From Clostridium sp. K13 (lineage in GTDB: Bacteria > Bacillota > Clostridia > Clostridiales > Clostridiaceae): 64,000 bases of DNA. The notes under the pieces were generated by a model. That model saw only the letters and a list, made by a program, of their open reading frames with translations. It searched no databases and had not been told where the DNA came from. Made by a program: the position numbers and the translations under genes. Below are positions 36,272 to 45,269 of this stretch, piece after piece. The stretch is from positions 62,001 through 126,000 of the forward strand of contig NZ_JAASHM010000001.1 of the NCBI RefSeq assembly GCF_019734195.1, given 5' to 3'. Each line of letters opens with the position of its first letter. The first letter of the stretch is position 1.

Positions 36272-37444
36272 ATGAAAAATATTTCAATTTTAGGGGCAAC
36301 GGGTTCTATAGGAACTCAAACTCTAGATGTAATAAGAAATTCAAATGAGGAAATTAATCTTATAGGAATTACTGCAAATTCTTCAGTAGATAAGATTAAG
36401 GAAATAGTAAAGGAATTTAAACCTAAATATATAGCTATGATGGATGAAAACTCAGGAAATATCATTGAGGAATTTTGCAATAAAGAATATCCAGATATAC
36501 AGGTTTTTAAGGGGATTAATGGATTAATTAAAGTTGCAACGTTAGATGAAATTGACACAGTGGTAACATCTGTAGTTGGTATGATAGGCTTAAAACCAAC
36601 AATGGCAGCAATAGAGGCAAAAAAGGATATAGCTTTAGCTAATAAAGAGACTTTAGTTGTTGCTGGAGAGCTTGTGATGAATAAGGCAAAAGAAAAAAAT
36701 GTAAAGATATTGCCTGTAGATTCTGAGCATAGTGCTATATTCCAGAGTTTAAGTGGATATAAAAATAAGGATATAAATAAGATAATATTAACTGCATCAG
36801 GTGGACCTTTTAGGGGAAAGACTATTGATGACTTAAAAGATGTAACTGTTAAAGATGCACTTAAGCATCCAAAATGGAATATGGGACAAAAAATTTCTAT
36901 AGATTCAGCTACTTTAATGAATAAAGGTTTAGAAGTAATAGAAGCTCATTTTTTATTTGATACTGATTATGAAAATATTGAAGTTGTTGTACACCCGCAA
37001 AGTATAATTCATTCTATGGTTGAATATAAAGATGCTAGTGTAATTGCACAACTTGGAACTCCAGATATGAGATTACCAATTCAATATGCATTAAATTATC
37101 CAGAAAGAAGAGGGATGATAGCAAATCCAATTAATTTTTATGAATTAGGTGCCTTAACTTTTGAAAAGCCAGATTTAGAAACATTTAAATGTTTAAGATT
37201 TGCATATGAAGCTGGTAAAATAGGGGGATTAGCACCAACAATATTAAATGGTGCTAATGAAGAAGCAGTTGCTCTATTATTAGAGGAAAAAATAAAATTC
37301 CTACAAGTAGCAGAAATAATAGAAGATTGTATGAAGGTATTTAAAGAAAATTATTATAATGAATTAACTCTTGATAATATTATAGAGTTAGATAAAAAGG
37401 TTAGAGAGTATATAAGAATAAAATGGGAGTTAGGAGTGAAGTAA
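36272..37444 (+). CDS. dxr: 1-deoxy-D-xylulose 5-phosphate reductoisomerase
   Basis: The second step of the MEP isoprenoid pathway. It has 390 residues: NADPH-binding ILGATGSIGTQTLDVI, ANKETLVVAGELV, the metal and substrate site PVDSEHSAIFQ, and TLMNKGLEVIEAH. AGGAGGT precedes the ATG. The stop is immediately followed by rseP. ispG, a later enzyme of the same pathway, is two genes on. Confidence 0.97.
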   Translation: MKNISILGATGSIGTQTLDVIRNSNEEINLIGITANSSVDKIKEIVKEFKPKYIAMMDENSGNIIEEFCNKEYPDIQVFKGINGLIKVATLDEIDTVVTSVVGMIGLKPTMAAIEAKKDIALANKETLVVAGELVMNKAKEKNVKILPVDSEHSAIFQSLSGYKNKDINKIILTASGGPFRGKTIDDLKDVTVKDALKHPKWNMGQKISIDSATLMNKGLEVIEAHFLFDTDYENIEVVVHPQSIIHSMVEYKDASVIAQLGTPDMRLPIQYALNYPERRGMIANPINFYELGALTFEKPDLETFKCLRFAYEAGKIGGLAPTILNGANEEAVALLLEEKIKFLQVAEIIEDCMKVFKENYYNELTLDNIIELDKKVREYIRIKWELGVK

Positions 37445-38464
37445 GTGTATATTATAATGGCTATATTAGGATTTAGTTTATTAGTAATTGTCCATGAATT
37501 AGGACACTTTATTATGGCTAAGGCTAATGGAATAAAGGTAGAAGAATTTTCAATTGGGATGGGTCCAGAGATTTTTTCTAAAAAGGGTAAGGAAACTCAA
37601 TATTCATTAAGATTATTTCCTATAGGTGGATATGTAAAAATGCTTGGTGAAGAAGAAGTTAGTGATGATGAAAGAAGTTTTTCTAGTAAATCACCATTAA
37701 GAAGAATTAGTGTTATATTAGCTGGTGTTACAATGAATGTTATATTTGCAATTATAGCATTTGCAATTATAATAAGTAATAGAGGGTATGCAGAGCCAGT
37801 AATAAGCAAATTAGCTGATAATTCTCCAGCTATAGAAGCAGGATTAGAGGTTGGAGATAGAATATTAAAGATAGATGGCTCAAAGGTATTTACTACTACT
37901 GATGTTTCTATGGGGATTCAAATGGCAAAAGGTGATGCTGTAGAATTAGTAGTAAATAGAAATGGAAATAAGGAAAATATTACTGTTACCCCAAAATTAG
38001 TTGATCAAGATGGGAGTCAAATATATCAAATAGGATTTTATTATACACCTGTTGAAAATCCAAGCATAATTCAGTCAATTAAAGAGTCATTTAATGAAAC
38101 TATTTCATTAGTAACTCAAACATATAAGAGCTTAGTAATGATGGTTACAGGTAAGGTAAACTTTAAGACAGATGTTGGTGGACCGGTTACAATAATAAAA
38201 ATGTCAACACAAGTTGCTAAAAATGGTTTATTATCATTAACATATTTCCTTGGTTTCCTTAGTATTAATTTAGCTGTATTTAATTTATTACCATTCCCAG
38301 CATTAGATGGTGGATGGACAGTTATTTTATTAATTGAACTTATAACTAGAAGAAAGGTTCCAGATAAAATAGTAGGAGCAGTAAATTATGTAGGCTTTAT
38401 GGTATTAATAGGATTTATGATATTAGTAACAGTTAAAGATATATTATTCCCTATTAATTTATAG
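37445..38464 (+). CDS. rseP: Site-2 intramembrane metalloprotease RseP
   Basis: A zinc protease that cleaves membrane-bound anti-sigma factors and leftover signal peptides. The 339-residue protein has the HELGH zinc motif in the first segment (VIVHELGHFIMAK), a central PDZ domain (about 110-190) and the third zinc ligand in LLPFPALDGG. GTG 37445 is chosen because TAGGAGTG lies upstream; ATG 37457 is a possible alternative. The DUF4179 anti-sigma factor at 48.1 kb is a conceivable substrate, though nothing here shows it. Confidence 0.95.
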   Translation: MYIIMAILGFSLLVIVHELGHFIMAKANGIKVEEFSIGMGPEIFSKKGKETQYSLRLFPIGGYVKMLGEEEVSDDERSFSSKSPLRRISVILAGVTMNVIFAIIAFAIIISNRGYAEPVISKLADNSPAIEAGLEVGDRILKIDGSKVFTTTDVSMGIQMAKGDAVELVVNRNGNKENITVTPKLVDQDGSQIYQIGFYYTPVENPSIIQSIKESFNETISLVTQTYKSLVMMVTGKVNFKTDVGGPVTIIKMSTQVAKNGLLSLTYFLGFLSINLAVFNLLPFPALDGGWTVILLIELITRRKVPDKIVGAVNYVGFMVLIGFMILVTVKDILFPINL

Positions 38465-38474
38465 GAGTGTAAAA

Positions 38475-39524
38475 ATGGAAAGAAAAATTACAAGAAAAGT
38501 TAAGGTTGGATCAGTTTATGTTGGTGGAGATTCACCAGTTTCAATTCAATCTATGACAAATACAGATACAAGAGATGTAGAAGCTACATTAGATCAAATA
38601 AGAGCATTACATGTAGCAGGATGTGAAATAATAAGATGTGCAGTTCCTGATATGGAAGCTGCAGAAGCAATAAAAGATATTTGTGCAGGTTCTCCAATGC
38701 CTGTAGTTGCAGATATACATTTTGATTATAGATTAGCATTAAAATGTGTTGAAAATGGAATTAGCGCAATTAGAATTAATCCTGGTAATATTGGAAGTGT
38801 TGATAGAGTAAAGGCTGTTACAGAAGCTTGTAAGGCTAAAAATATTCCAATAAGAATTGGTGTTAACTCTGGGTCTTTAGAAAAAGATATTTTAGAGAGA
38901 GATGGAAAGCCAACTGCTAAGGGATTAGTTGAGTCTGCCTTAAGACATGTAAAAATATTAGAAGAATTAGATTTTCATGATATAGTAATATCGATTAAAT
39001 CTTCAGATGTTCCAATGATGATTGAGGCTTATAGATTAATGAGTACAAAGTGCAATTATCCTCTTCATTTAGGAGTTACAGAATCAGGAACTGTATTTAG
39101 AGGGACTATTAAGTCAACATTAGGTATAGGAACGTTGCTTGCTGAAGGTATAGGTGACACTATAAGAGTATCACTAACTAGTGATCCTATAGAAGAAATT
39201 AAGGTTGCAAAAGAAATGCTTATTGCCTTAGGTTTAAGAAAGCAAGGAATGACATTTGTATCTTGCCCAACTTGTGGAAGAACTCAAATTAACCTTATAA
39301 AAATAGCAGAAGAAGTTGAAAAGAGACTTGAAAATTGCAATAAAAATATTAAAGTTGCAGTTATGGGTTGTGTTGTAAATGGCCCTGGAGAAGCAAGAGA
39401 AGCTGATATTGGTATTGCTGGTGGAAAAGGTGAAGGGTTAATCTTTAAAAAAGGTGAGATTATTAAGAAAGTTAAAGAAGAAGACCTTATTGAAGAGTTA
39501 ATGAAAGAAATAGAAAATTTATAA
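38475..39524 (+). CDS. ispG: 4-hydroxy-3-methylbut-2-en-1-yl diphosphate synthase (IspG)
   Basis: An iron-sulfur enzyme of the MEP pathway that makes HMBPP. The 349-residue protein begins RKITRKVKVGSVYVGGDSP, has the TIM-barrel stretch IRINPGNIG and the cluster cysteines in SCPTCGRTQ and MGCVVNGPGEA. TAGGAGTG precedes the ATG. In related genomes polC usually comes next; here 20 kb of other genes intervene. Confidence 0.97.
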   Translation: MERKITRKVKVGSVYVGGDSPVSIQSMTNTDTRDVEATLDQIRALHVAGCEIIRCAVPDMEAAEAIKDICAGSPMPVVADIHFDYRLALKCVENGISAIRINPGNIGSVDRVKAVTEACKAKNIPIRIGVNSGSLEKDILERDGKPTAKGLVESALRHVKILEELDFHDIVISIKSSDVPMMIEAYRLMSTKCNYPLHLGVTESGTVFRGTIKSTLGIGTLLAEGIGDTIRVSLTSDPIEEIKVAKEMLIALGLRKQGMTFVSCPTCGRTQINLIKIAEEVEKRLENCNKNIKVAVMGCVVNGPGEAREADIGIAGGKGEGLIFKKGEIIKKVKEEDLIEELMKEIENL

Positions 39525-39530
39525 AATGTA

Positions 39531-39580
39531 ATTGCCTGCTGGTTAATCTAAGTGTTAGATTAATCCAGTAGGCAATATTA
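39531..39580. terminator. Bidirectional terminator between ispG and the HAD gene
   Basis: A stem of about 20 bp (39531-39550 with 39556-39576, one G-T pair) with a short loop. It serves convergent genes on both strands. Confidence 0.85.
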
Positions 39581-40402
39581 TTATACATATTTTCTTATTG
39601 CTTTAGCTACACCGGCATTTGTATTAGATTCTGTAATAAAGGTTGCAGCTTCTTTAACTTTATCAATGGCATTTCCCATTGCAACTCCAATTCCAGCAAA
39701 TTTAATCATAGAAAGATCATTTTCACTATCTCCAATACACATAACTTCATTTTTATCTAATCCTAAATATTTGGCAAGATATTGCACAGCTTCTCCTTTA
39801 GAGCTTCCTTTTTTCATAATTTCAAAATTATCATTCCAAGAAGAGACTATTTCTAAATTAGGACATTTTTCTTTAAGTTCTTCTTTAGCTTTTAATAATT
39901 TTTCAGTATCATTTTTCTCTATGCAAACACCTTTTAAAATTTCACCATCATATAGTTTATAAATATCATGAATATTATTCAAAACTTCTAGTTTGATTCT
40001 TTCTTCTTCCTTAAGAGTTTTATTTAAAGTCTTATAAATATTATTTTCAGGTAATTCTTCCATAGAAACAATTCCAAAATTAGCTGTTAAATATGAAAAT
40101 AAATTATATTTTTTAGAAATTTCTAAAAAACTTTCAGCATCATCAATATTTAAAGGGTTGTTATATATTTCTTCTCCATGGCTTCCACCAATAAAAGCAC
40201 CATTTGAAGCAATAATTGGTGTTGTTAAGCCTATTAAGTCAGAATAAAGTTTAGCACAGTTATAAACTCTTCCTGTAGTAATTGCAACATGGACACCTTT
40301 TTCTATAGCATATTTAATTGCAGACTTATCTTCCTCTGAAATATTATGTTGGTCCATTAAAAGTGTTCCATCCATATCAATACATATAAGTTTAATGCTC
40401 AT
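39581..40402 (-). CDS. Cof-type HAD-IIB family phosphatase
   Basis: A haloacid dehalogenase-type hydrolase that probably acts on sugar phosphates or similar metabolites; the substrate is not predictable. The 273-residue protein has motif I DMDGTLLMD, motif II ITTGR, and motif IV CIGDSENDLSMIKFAGIGVAMGNA, with a type IIB cap between. It is the first gene of the accessory block and is convergent with ispG. The 178-bp gap upstream has only A/T-rich sequence; TTTACA-17 bp-TAGTAT on the - strand is a possible promoter. Confidence 0.9.
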   Translation of the reverse strand: MSIKLICIDMDGTLLMDQHNISEEDKSAIKYAIEKGVHVAITTGRVYNCAKLYSDLIGLTTPIIASNGAFIGGSHGEEIYNNPLNIDDAESFLEISKKYNLFSYLTANFGIVSMEELPENNIYKTLNKTLKEEERIKLEVLNNIHDIYKLYDGEILKGVCIEKNDTEKLLKAKEELKEKCPNLEIVSSWNDNFEIMKKGSSKGEAVQYLAKYLGLDKNEVMCIGDSENDLSMIKFAGIGVAMGNAIDKVKEAATFITESNTNAGVAKAIRKYV

Positions 40403-40580
40403 AATAAAACCTTCTTCCTTAGCAAATTAATGAAATTATTATACAACTATTTTGAAAATACTAAAAATAGTTATTTTAAATGTAAACTATAAAAAAATTT
40501 TATATATTAAATATTGTTTCATAATATAAATTTATTATTATACTAAATTTATATATAACTTATAGAAAAGAGGGAAAATA

Positions 40581-40862
40581 ATGATACCTATAGATAATTT
40601 TATAGAAGATGCAGTTAGAAAGTTAAAAAAGATGAAGCCCTTAAATTGTCTTGATATTAGAACATATAAAAGGGATAGAAGTGTTGTTATTGAAAAGCTA
40701 GAAGATGGATATAATTTATATGAAGATGGTTTTGAAAAAGAAGAATTTAAAAATTTATCTCTTGATGAGCTAAAAAAACTTTTAAAAATAATGCAGAAAA
40801 AAGAGTTTCCAAGAAGTAATATAGTTAAATTTTATATGTTAAAAAGAAGAGGCACAAAATAA
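40581..40862 (+). CDS. Hypothetical protein, first of a two-gene pair
   Basis: Not recognised. It has 93 residues, mixed alpha/beta in character: an N-terminal helix (IDNFIEDAVRKLKKM), a likely beta hairpin (SVVIEKLEDGYNLYEDGF), an acidic-basic helix (LSLDELKKLLKIMQKKE) and a basic C-terminus (MLKRRGTK). There is no signal peptide or known DNA-binding motif. AGAGGGAA precedes the ATG. Its stop codon is directly followed by the next ATG, so the two proteins are translated together. Confidence 0.7.
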   Translation: MIPIDNFIEDAVRKLKKMKPLNCLDIRTYKRDRSVVIEKLEDGYNLYEDGFEKEEFKNLSLDELKKLLKIMQKKEFPRSNIVKFYMLKRRGTK

Positions 40863-41186
40863 ATGAATGTAGTAATTGAAGATAATAAGTATATAGAAAA
40901 GTTTATGAAACATCATAATAATTATAGTGAAAGGTTAAAAGATGAAATATATAGTAATATAAATACTATGATTAATGAAAAAGCTTATAAAATAAAAGAT
41001 GTAAGAGGACTTAAATATAGAGGAAAAACTGCTTTTGAATATAAAATAATTCTAGATAAATATTTTGTATGTAGAATAGCTTATATTAAGGAAGATGATA
41101 ATATAGTAGTTTTTTATATTTCAACGAATATAATAAAGGCAACTTTTACAAAGGAAGTTTCTAATATTAAAGGTGTAACAAAGTAA
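40863..41186 (+). CDS. Hypothetical protein, possibly RelE/ParE-like
   Basis: A 107-residue protein with helical first half (DNKYIEKFMKHHNNYSERL) and strands in the second (KDVRGLKYRGKTAFEY, VCRIAYIKEDDNIVVFYIS). This layout of two helices followed by a four-strand sheet, with a basic G-L-K-Y-R segment, recalls RelE/ParE-type toxins, but identity is too low to assert it by eye. It starts at the base after the stop of its partner. If it is a toxin, the 93-residue partner would be the antitoxin, though it is not of a standard antitoxin type. Confidence 0.65.
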   Translation: MNVVIEDNKYIEKFMKHHNNYSERLKDEIYSNINTMINEKAYKIKDVRGLKYRGKTAFEYKIILDKYFVCRIAYIKEDDNIVVFYISTNIIKATFTKEVSNIKGVTK

Positions 41187-41257
41187 TTTTAGTTACATAA
41201 TTAATATTTTGATGTATTATTAATAAGAAATACTAATTATGTTGATTGGAGCAAAAA

Positions 41258-42406
41258 ATGAAAGTAAATATGTTTATGCCAAAATATATGTCAACTTTTA
41301 AATGTATTGGTTCAGAATGTGTAGATACATGCTGTGCAGGATGGGATATCAATATAGATGAAGATACATATAAAAATTATACTAGTTGTACTGGTAGTCT
41401 TAAAGAGCTAGTAACAGGTAAGTTTAGAGAAAATAATAATAATGAAGATTATTTTAATAAAGGATTTATGATCTTAAAAGAAGAAAATAAATGCCCTTTC
41501 TTAAATAATAATTTACTTTGTAATATTCATGAAGGAATTGGAGAAGAAAATCTATGTATAACATGTAAGAGATTTCCTAGAGTATATAATATCGTAGATG
41601 ATGTATATGAAAAGTCAGGGCTACCATCTTGTGAAGAGATTTGTACAATGGCATTTTTAAATAAAGAAAAGATGGAATTTATTGAGTGTGAAGAGGAAAT
41701 AGATGAAAGTGCTATTGAAATAAGAAGAATAATTGATACAGAAGCCTTTGAAGGATCTGATAGCTTACTTCAATATTTTTGGGATGTAAGAGTAAATTCT
41801 ATAAACATAATGCAAAATAGAAGTTTTTCTATTGAAGAAAGGTTAAGAATATTAAAATCTTTTTATAATGAAATTGAGGATTTATATAATAAAGAGGATT
41901 TTGATAGTATAGAAGAACTTTTAGAGGATTATAGTGAAGGAGCAGTAGAGTTTGAAAACTTCAAAAGTTTAGATTTAACTGAAGGTAATGAATTTTATTT
42001 AAGTTTATTAAATGAAGACCTTATAAAAAATATAAGAAGTGTAAGATTAAAAGAATGTATTAATGAATATAAAACTTCTATTTCACAAATGAATGATATT
42101 ACAAAGTATATAAATGAAGAAACAAATTTATTAGAAGGAATAGAAAAATACTCATATGTTTTTGAAAATTACTTAGTTAATCAGATATTTAAAGATTTAA
42201 TTCCTTTTAATAAAGGTGAAAGTTTAAATTTAAGCATAAATATATTAATTAATAGTTATAAAATAATAAAAGCCTATACAATAGGAATAGCTTTAAGCTC
42301 TGAAGATAAAATAGATGAAAAAGAAATTATAAGAGTTATTCAAAGTTTAAGTAAAGATATAGAACATAATAAGGTGTTTAAAAAGCTTCTAGAAGCTAAT
42401 ACATAA
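41258..42406 (+). CDS. FliB-like lysine N-methylase family protein
   Basis: FliB methylates flagellin lysines in Salmonella; the family is widespread in clostridia, where substrates are often unproven. This protein has 382 residues with a cysteine-rich N-terminal half: FKCIGSECVDTCCAGWDI, CPFLNNNLLCNIHEGIGEENLC, CKRFPR and GLPSCEEIC. Such spacing probably holds an iron-sulfur cluster. TTGGAGC before ATG 41258 fixes the start rather than the TTG at 41246. No flagellin gene is in the window, so the target could lie elsewhere or be another protein. Confidence 0.85.
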   Translation: MKVNMFMPKYMSTFKCIGSECVDTCCAGWDINIDEDTYKNYTSCTGSLKELVTGKFRENNNNEDYFNKGFMILKEENKCPFLNNNLLCNIHEGIGEENLCITCKRFPRVYNIVDDVYEKSGLPSCEEICTMAFLNKEKMEFIECEEEIDESAIEIRRIIDTEAFEGSDSLLQYFWDVRVNSINIMQNRSFSIEERLRILKSFYNEIEDLYNKEDFDSIEELLEDYSEGAVEFENFKSLDLTEGNEFYLSLLNEDLIKNIRSVRLKECINEYKTSISQMNDITKYINEETNLLEGIEKYSYVFENYLVNQIFKDLIPFNKGESLNLSINILINSYKIIKAYTIGIALSSEDKIDEKEIIRVIQSLSKDIEHNKVFKKLLEANT

Positions 42407-42410
42407 TATG

Positions 42411-42458
42411 AAAAATGTTGCTAAGGTAATCGGAGTATTATTTAGCAACATTTTTTTT
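42411..42458 (+). terminator. Terminator after the FliB-like gene
   Basis: AAAAATGTTGCTAA (42411-42424) and TTAGCAACATTTTT (42442-42455), a 14-bp stem, then more T residues. Confidence 0.88.
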
Positions 42459-42466
42459 GGATTATA

Positions 42467-42522
42467 TTGACATATAAGTAATGCTGAGTATATACTGTAT
42501 ATATAGATATAAACAGTATATA
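42467..42522 (+). promoter_or_regulatory. Promoter with a 10-bp-arm operator for the ABC operon
   Basis: TTGACA (42467-42472), an 18-bp spacer and TATACT (42491-42496). Overlapping the -10 is a perfect inverted repeat: TATATACTGT (42489-42498) and ACAGTATATA (42513-42522), 14 bases apart. It suits a dimeric GntR/YtrA-type repressor, which the operon itself encodes. Confidence 0.7.
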
Positions 42523-42550
42523 TACGATGTGAGAAAGAGAGGGTATAAAT

Positions 42551-43411
42551 ATGTTAATGGAAGTAAATAATTTGTGTAAGAAAATAGGTAATTTGAATTT
42601 AAATGATATTAATCTTAAAATAGAGCCGGGATATATAGTTGGTTTACTAGGTGTAAATGGTTCTGGAAAAACATCTCTTATAAATACAATATTAAATTTG
42701 TATAAAAGAGATAATGGAGAAGTTATTATTAATGGTTTCTCTATGGAATTTAATGAAAAGTCAGCGAAAAATCAAATCGGTTTTGTGCTTGATGAAGAGA
42801 TGTTTGAAGAAACAATGAGTGTGCTTAACAATGCTAAAATATTTGGCAGTCTATATGATAATTTTGATGAAAATTTGTTTAAAGAGTTTTGTAAGAATTT
42901 TAATATACCACTTAATAAGAAGTTAGGAAAATTATCTACAGGGTTAAAGGTTAGATTTCAATTAGCGTTTGCATTAGCACATGATGCAAAACTATTTATC
43001 ATGGATGAACCTACTGCAGGATTAGATCCGTTATTTAGGAAAGAATTAATAAATTATATGCAACAAATTGTTGAGGATGGAAGCAGAAGTGTATTATTTT
43101 CTACTCATATTACAGAAGATTTAGACCAAGTTGGAGATTATATTATATTAATAAATAATGGAAAAGTATATTTTAATTTAAGTAAAGAAGAGTTGAAAGA
43201 TAAATATAAAATTTTACAGGGAGGCAAAAGTGAAATAGAGAAATTGGATGCAAATAAGATAATTTATAGAGAATATGGAGAGTATTATAGTTTTGCTTTT
43301 GTTGAAGAAGAAAAAGATAAAGTTTATGAAGGGCTTAAGAAAAAGACTCCAACATTAGAGGAAATAATGTATTGTTTAGATAAAGGAGGATATGATAAAT
43401 GCTTAAATTAG
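42551..43411 (+). CDS. ABC transporter ATP-binding protein (YtrB-like)
   Basis: It powers an export-type ABC transporter with the membrane protein downstream. The 286-residue protein has Walker A GVNGSGKTS, signature LSTGLKVRFQ (a degenerate LSGGQ), Walker B LFIMDEPTAGLDPL and the switch histidine in STHITED. The C-terminal 70 residues after the ATPase core are typical of the bacitracin-resistance/YtrB subgroup. It is the first gene after a TTGACA promoter with operator and overlaps the next by 13 bases. Confidence 0.93.
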   Translation: MLMEVNNLCKKIGNLNLNDINLKIEPGYIVGLLGVNGSGKTSLINTILNLYKRDNGEVIINGFSMEFNEKSAKNQIGFVLDEEMFEETMSVLNNAKIFGSLYDNFDENLFKEFCKNFNIPLNKKLGKLSTGLKVRFQLAFALAHDAKLFIMDEPTAGLDPLFRKELINYMQQIVEDGSRSVLFSTHITEDLDQVGDYIILINNGKVYFNLSKEELKDKYKILQGGKSEIEKLDANKIIYREYGEYYSFAFVEEEKDKVYEGLKKKTPTLEEIMYCLDKGGYDKCLN

Positions 43412-44148
43412 TTTTAAATGATTTATTTATAAATGTAAAGAAAAATATTTTTTCAATAATTTTAGATATATTTTTATTTTCATTCGTAGGGTTTTATATT
43501 ACAAGTATAACTATGATAGGATCTAGTAATTCATCTTTGATTACTTATAATGAAGATTTAATAAAAATAATCACACCGATATTTAGCTTGATTTCCATTA
43601 TATACTTATACTCCATAATGAAAAGGATACCTCTTAGATTAAATAAAGCAATGTTTGTATGTGCAGTTGGAGAATTTGAAAAAATTAAATATATATTACT
43701 TCAATTAGGTGTAAAAATCATATTTAGTTTTTTAGTTATGTTTATATTAATGTATTTTTTAGTTGGAAGATTTTTTATAAGTAGTAGTTTAATTATAAAT
43801 GTTATACAAATTATATTATGGTTTTTCATAATATTAAATATTAATTTGAAAGTTGGAATTGGAGAAAGAGGAAAAAGAGAAAAAGATAATGATGGTTATG
43901 TTATTATTACAAAAGAAGAAGAAATGGTAAATGTTTATTGGTTTTGCTTATTAATTATAGAAGCTATAGCTTTTTATTCACTTGTTAGTTTGAATATAAA
44001 CTTTAACTTATTTGTAATATTAGGATGGTTGATAGCATTTGCTATAAATACTTTTGTTGTATACAGATATATGAGACCTATTTTAAATAAATCACTTTCT
44101 TATGAAGCGGTTTACTGTCAGGTACCAGAAAGGAACGAATATTATTAA
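43399..44148 (+). CDS. ABC transporter membrane protein
   Basis: A 249-residue protein with about six hydrophobic segments (for example IFSIILDIFLFSFVGFYI and IIFSFLVMFILMYFLVG), and a charged loop at about 155-175. It has no recognisable catalytic motif. Position directly after, and overlapping, the ATPase gene identifies it as the permease partner. Its stop codon overlaps the ATG of the GntR gene (TAATG). Confidence 0.8.
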   Translation: MLKLVLNDLFINVKKNIFSIILDIFLFSFVGFYITSITMIGSSNSSLITYNEDLIKIITPIFSLISIIYLYSIMKRIPLRLNKAMFVCAVGEFEKIKYILLQLGVKIIFSFLVMFILMYFLVGRFFISSSLIINVIQIILWFFIILNINLKVGIGERGKREKDNDGYVIITKEEEMVNVYWFCLLIIEAIAFYSLVSLNINFNLFVILGWLIAFAINTFVVYRYMRPILNKSLSYEAVYCQVPERNEYY

Positions 44149-44525
44149 TGAATATTATTTTAAATTCAGAAAGTACTTTGTCTATTTATGAACAAATTAT
44201 AAAATCAATTAAAAACTCAATTGTTAAAGAAGAAATAATACCAGGGGATATGTTACCATCTATAAGATCATTAGCGAGAGATTTAGGTATAAGTGTAATT
44301 ACTACAAAACGTGCATATGAAGAACTTGAAAAGGAAGATTTAATATATTCAGTTCAAGGAAAAGGATTTTATGTTAAAGAGCCTAACAAAGAGAAACTTA
44401 AAGAGCAACAGCTTAAATCATTTGAAATTATGGCAGAAAAGTTAATTGAAGAAGGGCGAGATTTAGGACTTACATTAGATGATATGCAGGATGTATTGAG
44501 AACTTTATATGAGGGAGGAAACTAA
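44148..44525 (+). CDS. GntR family regulator, YtrA subfamily
   Basis: A 125-residue repressor: an N-terminal winged helix (IYEQIIKSIKNSIVKEEI, LPSIRSLARDLGISVITTKRAYEELEKEDLI) and a short helical C-terminus, the hallmark of YtrA-type GntR proteins, which control ABC operons induced by cell-wall antibiotics in Bacillus. It probably binds the inverted repeat at 42489-42522. It sits inside the operon it should control, so regulation is likely autogenous. Confidence 0.92.
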   Translation: MNIILNSESTLSIYEQIIKSIKNSIVKEEIIPGDMLPSIRSLARDLGISVITTKRAYEELEKEDLIYSVQGKGFYVKEPNKEKLKEQQLKSFEIMAEKLIEEGRDLGLTLDDMQDVLRTLYEGGN

Positions 44526-44528
44526 GCT

Positions 44529-45263
44529 ATGTCAACAATTATAAAATGTGAAAATATACAAAAAAAATATAAGAGCTTTTCGTTAAAAAATATTAATTTA
44601 ACAATAGAAAGTGGTTATCTCACAGGGCTTATAGGAGTTAATGGAGCAGGAAAAACTACACTTATAGATATTTTAGCGGGAATAGATACAAACTTTGAAG
44701 GGGATGTAACTGTAGATGGTATAAATATTAAAGAAGATTTAAAAAGGGTTAAAGAAATGATAGGCTTAATATCTGAAAAAAATACATTTTTTCTAGATAA
44801 TACAGCCTTAGATAATGGACTTATGCTAGGAAAGTATTTTAAAAATTGGAGTATGGAGGAGTATTATTTATGGTTAGATAAAATGAATATTCCAAAGGGG
44901 CAGCCAATATATCAGTTTTCTAAAGGTATGAAAATGAAGTTCCAAATAAGTTTTGCTATGGCGCATAAGCCTAAATTCCTTTTATTAGATGAGCCAACAG
45001 CTGGTTTTGATCCTGTATTTAGAAAAGAGTTTATTAGAATGCTACAAGAAATTTTAGAAAATGATATTGGTGTTTTAATGTCTACACATATAACAAGTGA
45101 TTTAGATAAGGTTGCGGACTATATAATTTTAATTGATAATGGAGAAATTAAAATTAATGATACTAAAGAAGCCTTAGAAGATGAATTTAAAAGAAATAGA
45201 TTAGAAAGTACTTTAAAGAAAAAATTTAATATAGGGGATTTACTAAATAGTAGTAAGGGGTAA
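44529..45263 (+). CDS. ABC transporter ATP-binding protein (second of operon)
   Basis: A 244-residue ATPase with Walker A GVNGAGKTTLIDILAG, signature FSKGMKMKFQ, Walker B FLLLDEPTAGFDPV and STHITSD. It is related to the first ATPase of the operon. AGGGAGGAA precedes the ATG, 3 bases after the GntR gene. Its presumed permease, the next gene, is frameshifted, so the pair may be inactive in this strain unless the shift is corrected at the RNA level. Confidence 0.92.
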   Translation: MSTIIKCENIQKKYKSFSLKNINLTIESGYLTGLIGVNGAGKTTLIDILAGIDTNFEGDVTVDGINIKEDLKRVKEMIGLISEKNTFFLDNTALDNGLMLGKYFKNWSMEEYYLWLDKMNIPKGQPIYQFSKGMKMKFQISFAMAHKPKFLLLDEPTAGFDPVFRKEFIRMLQEILENDIGVLMSTHITSDLDKVADYIILIDNGEIKINDTKEALEDEFKRNRLESTLKKKFNIGDLLNSSKG

Positions 45264-45269
45264 AGTGAT

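Noticed and set aside
41246-41257. TTG start for the FliB-like gene at 41246
   Set aside because: The SD TTGGAG itself covers this codon; the ATG at 41258 is correctly spaced.
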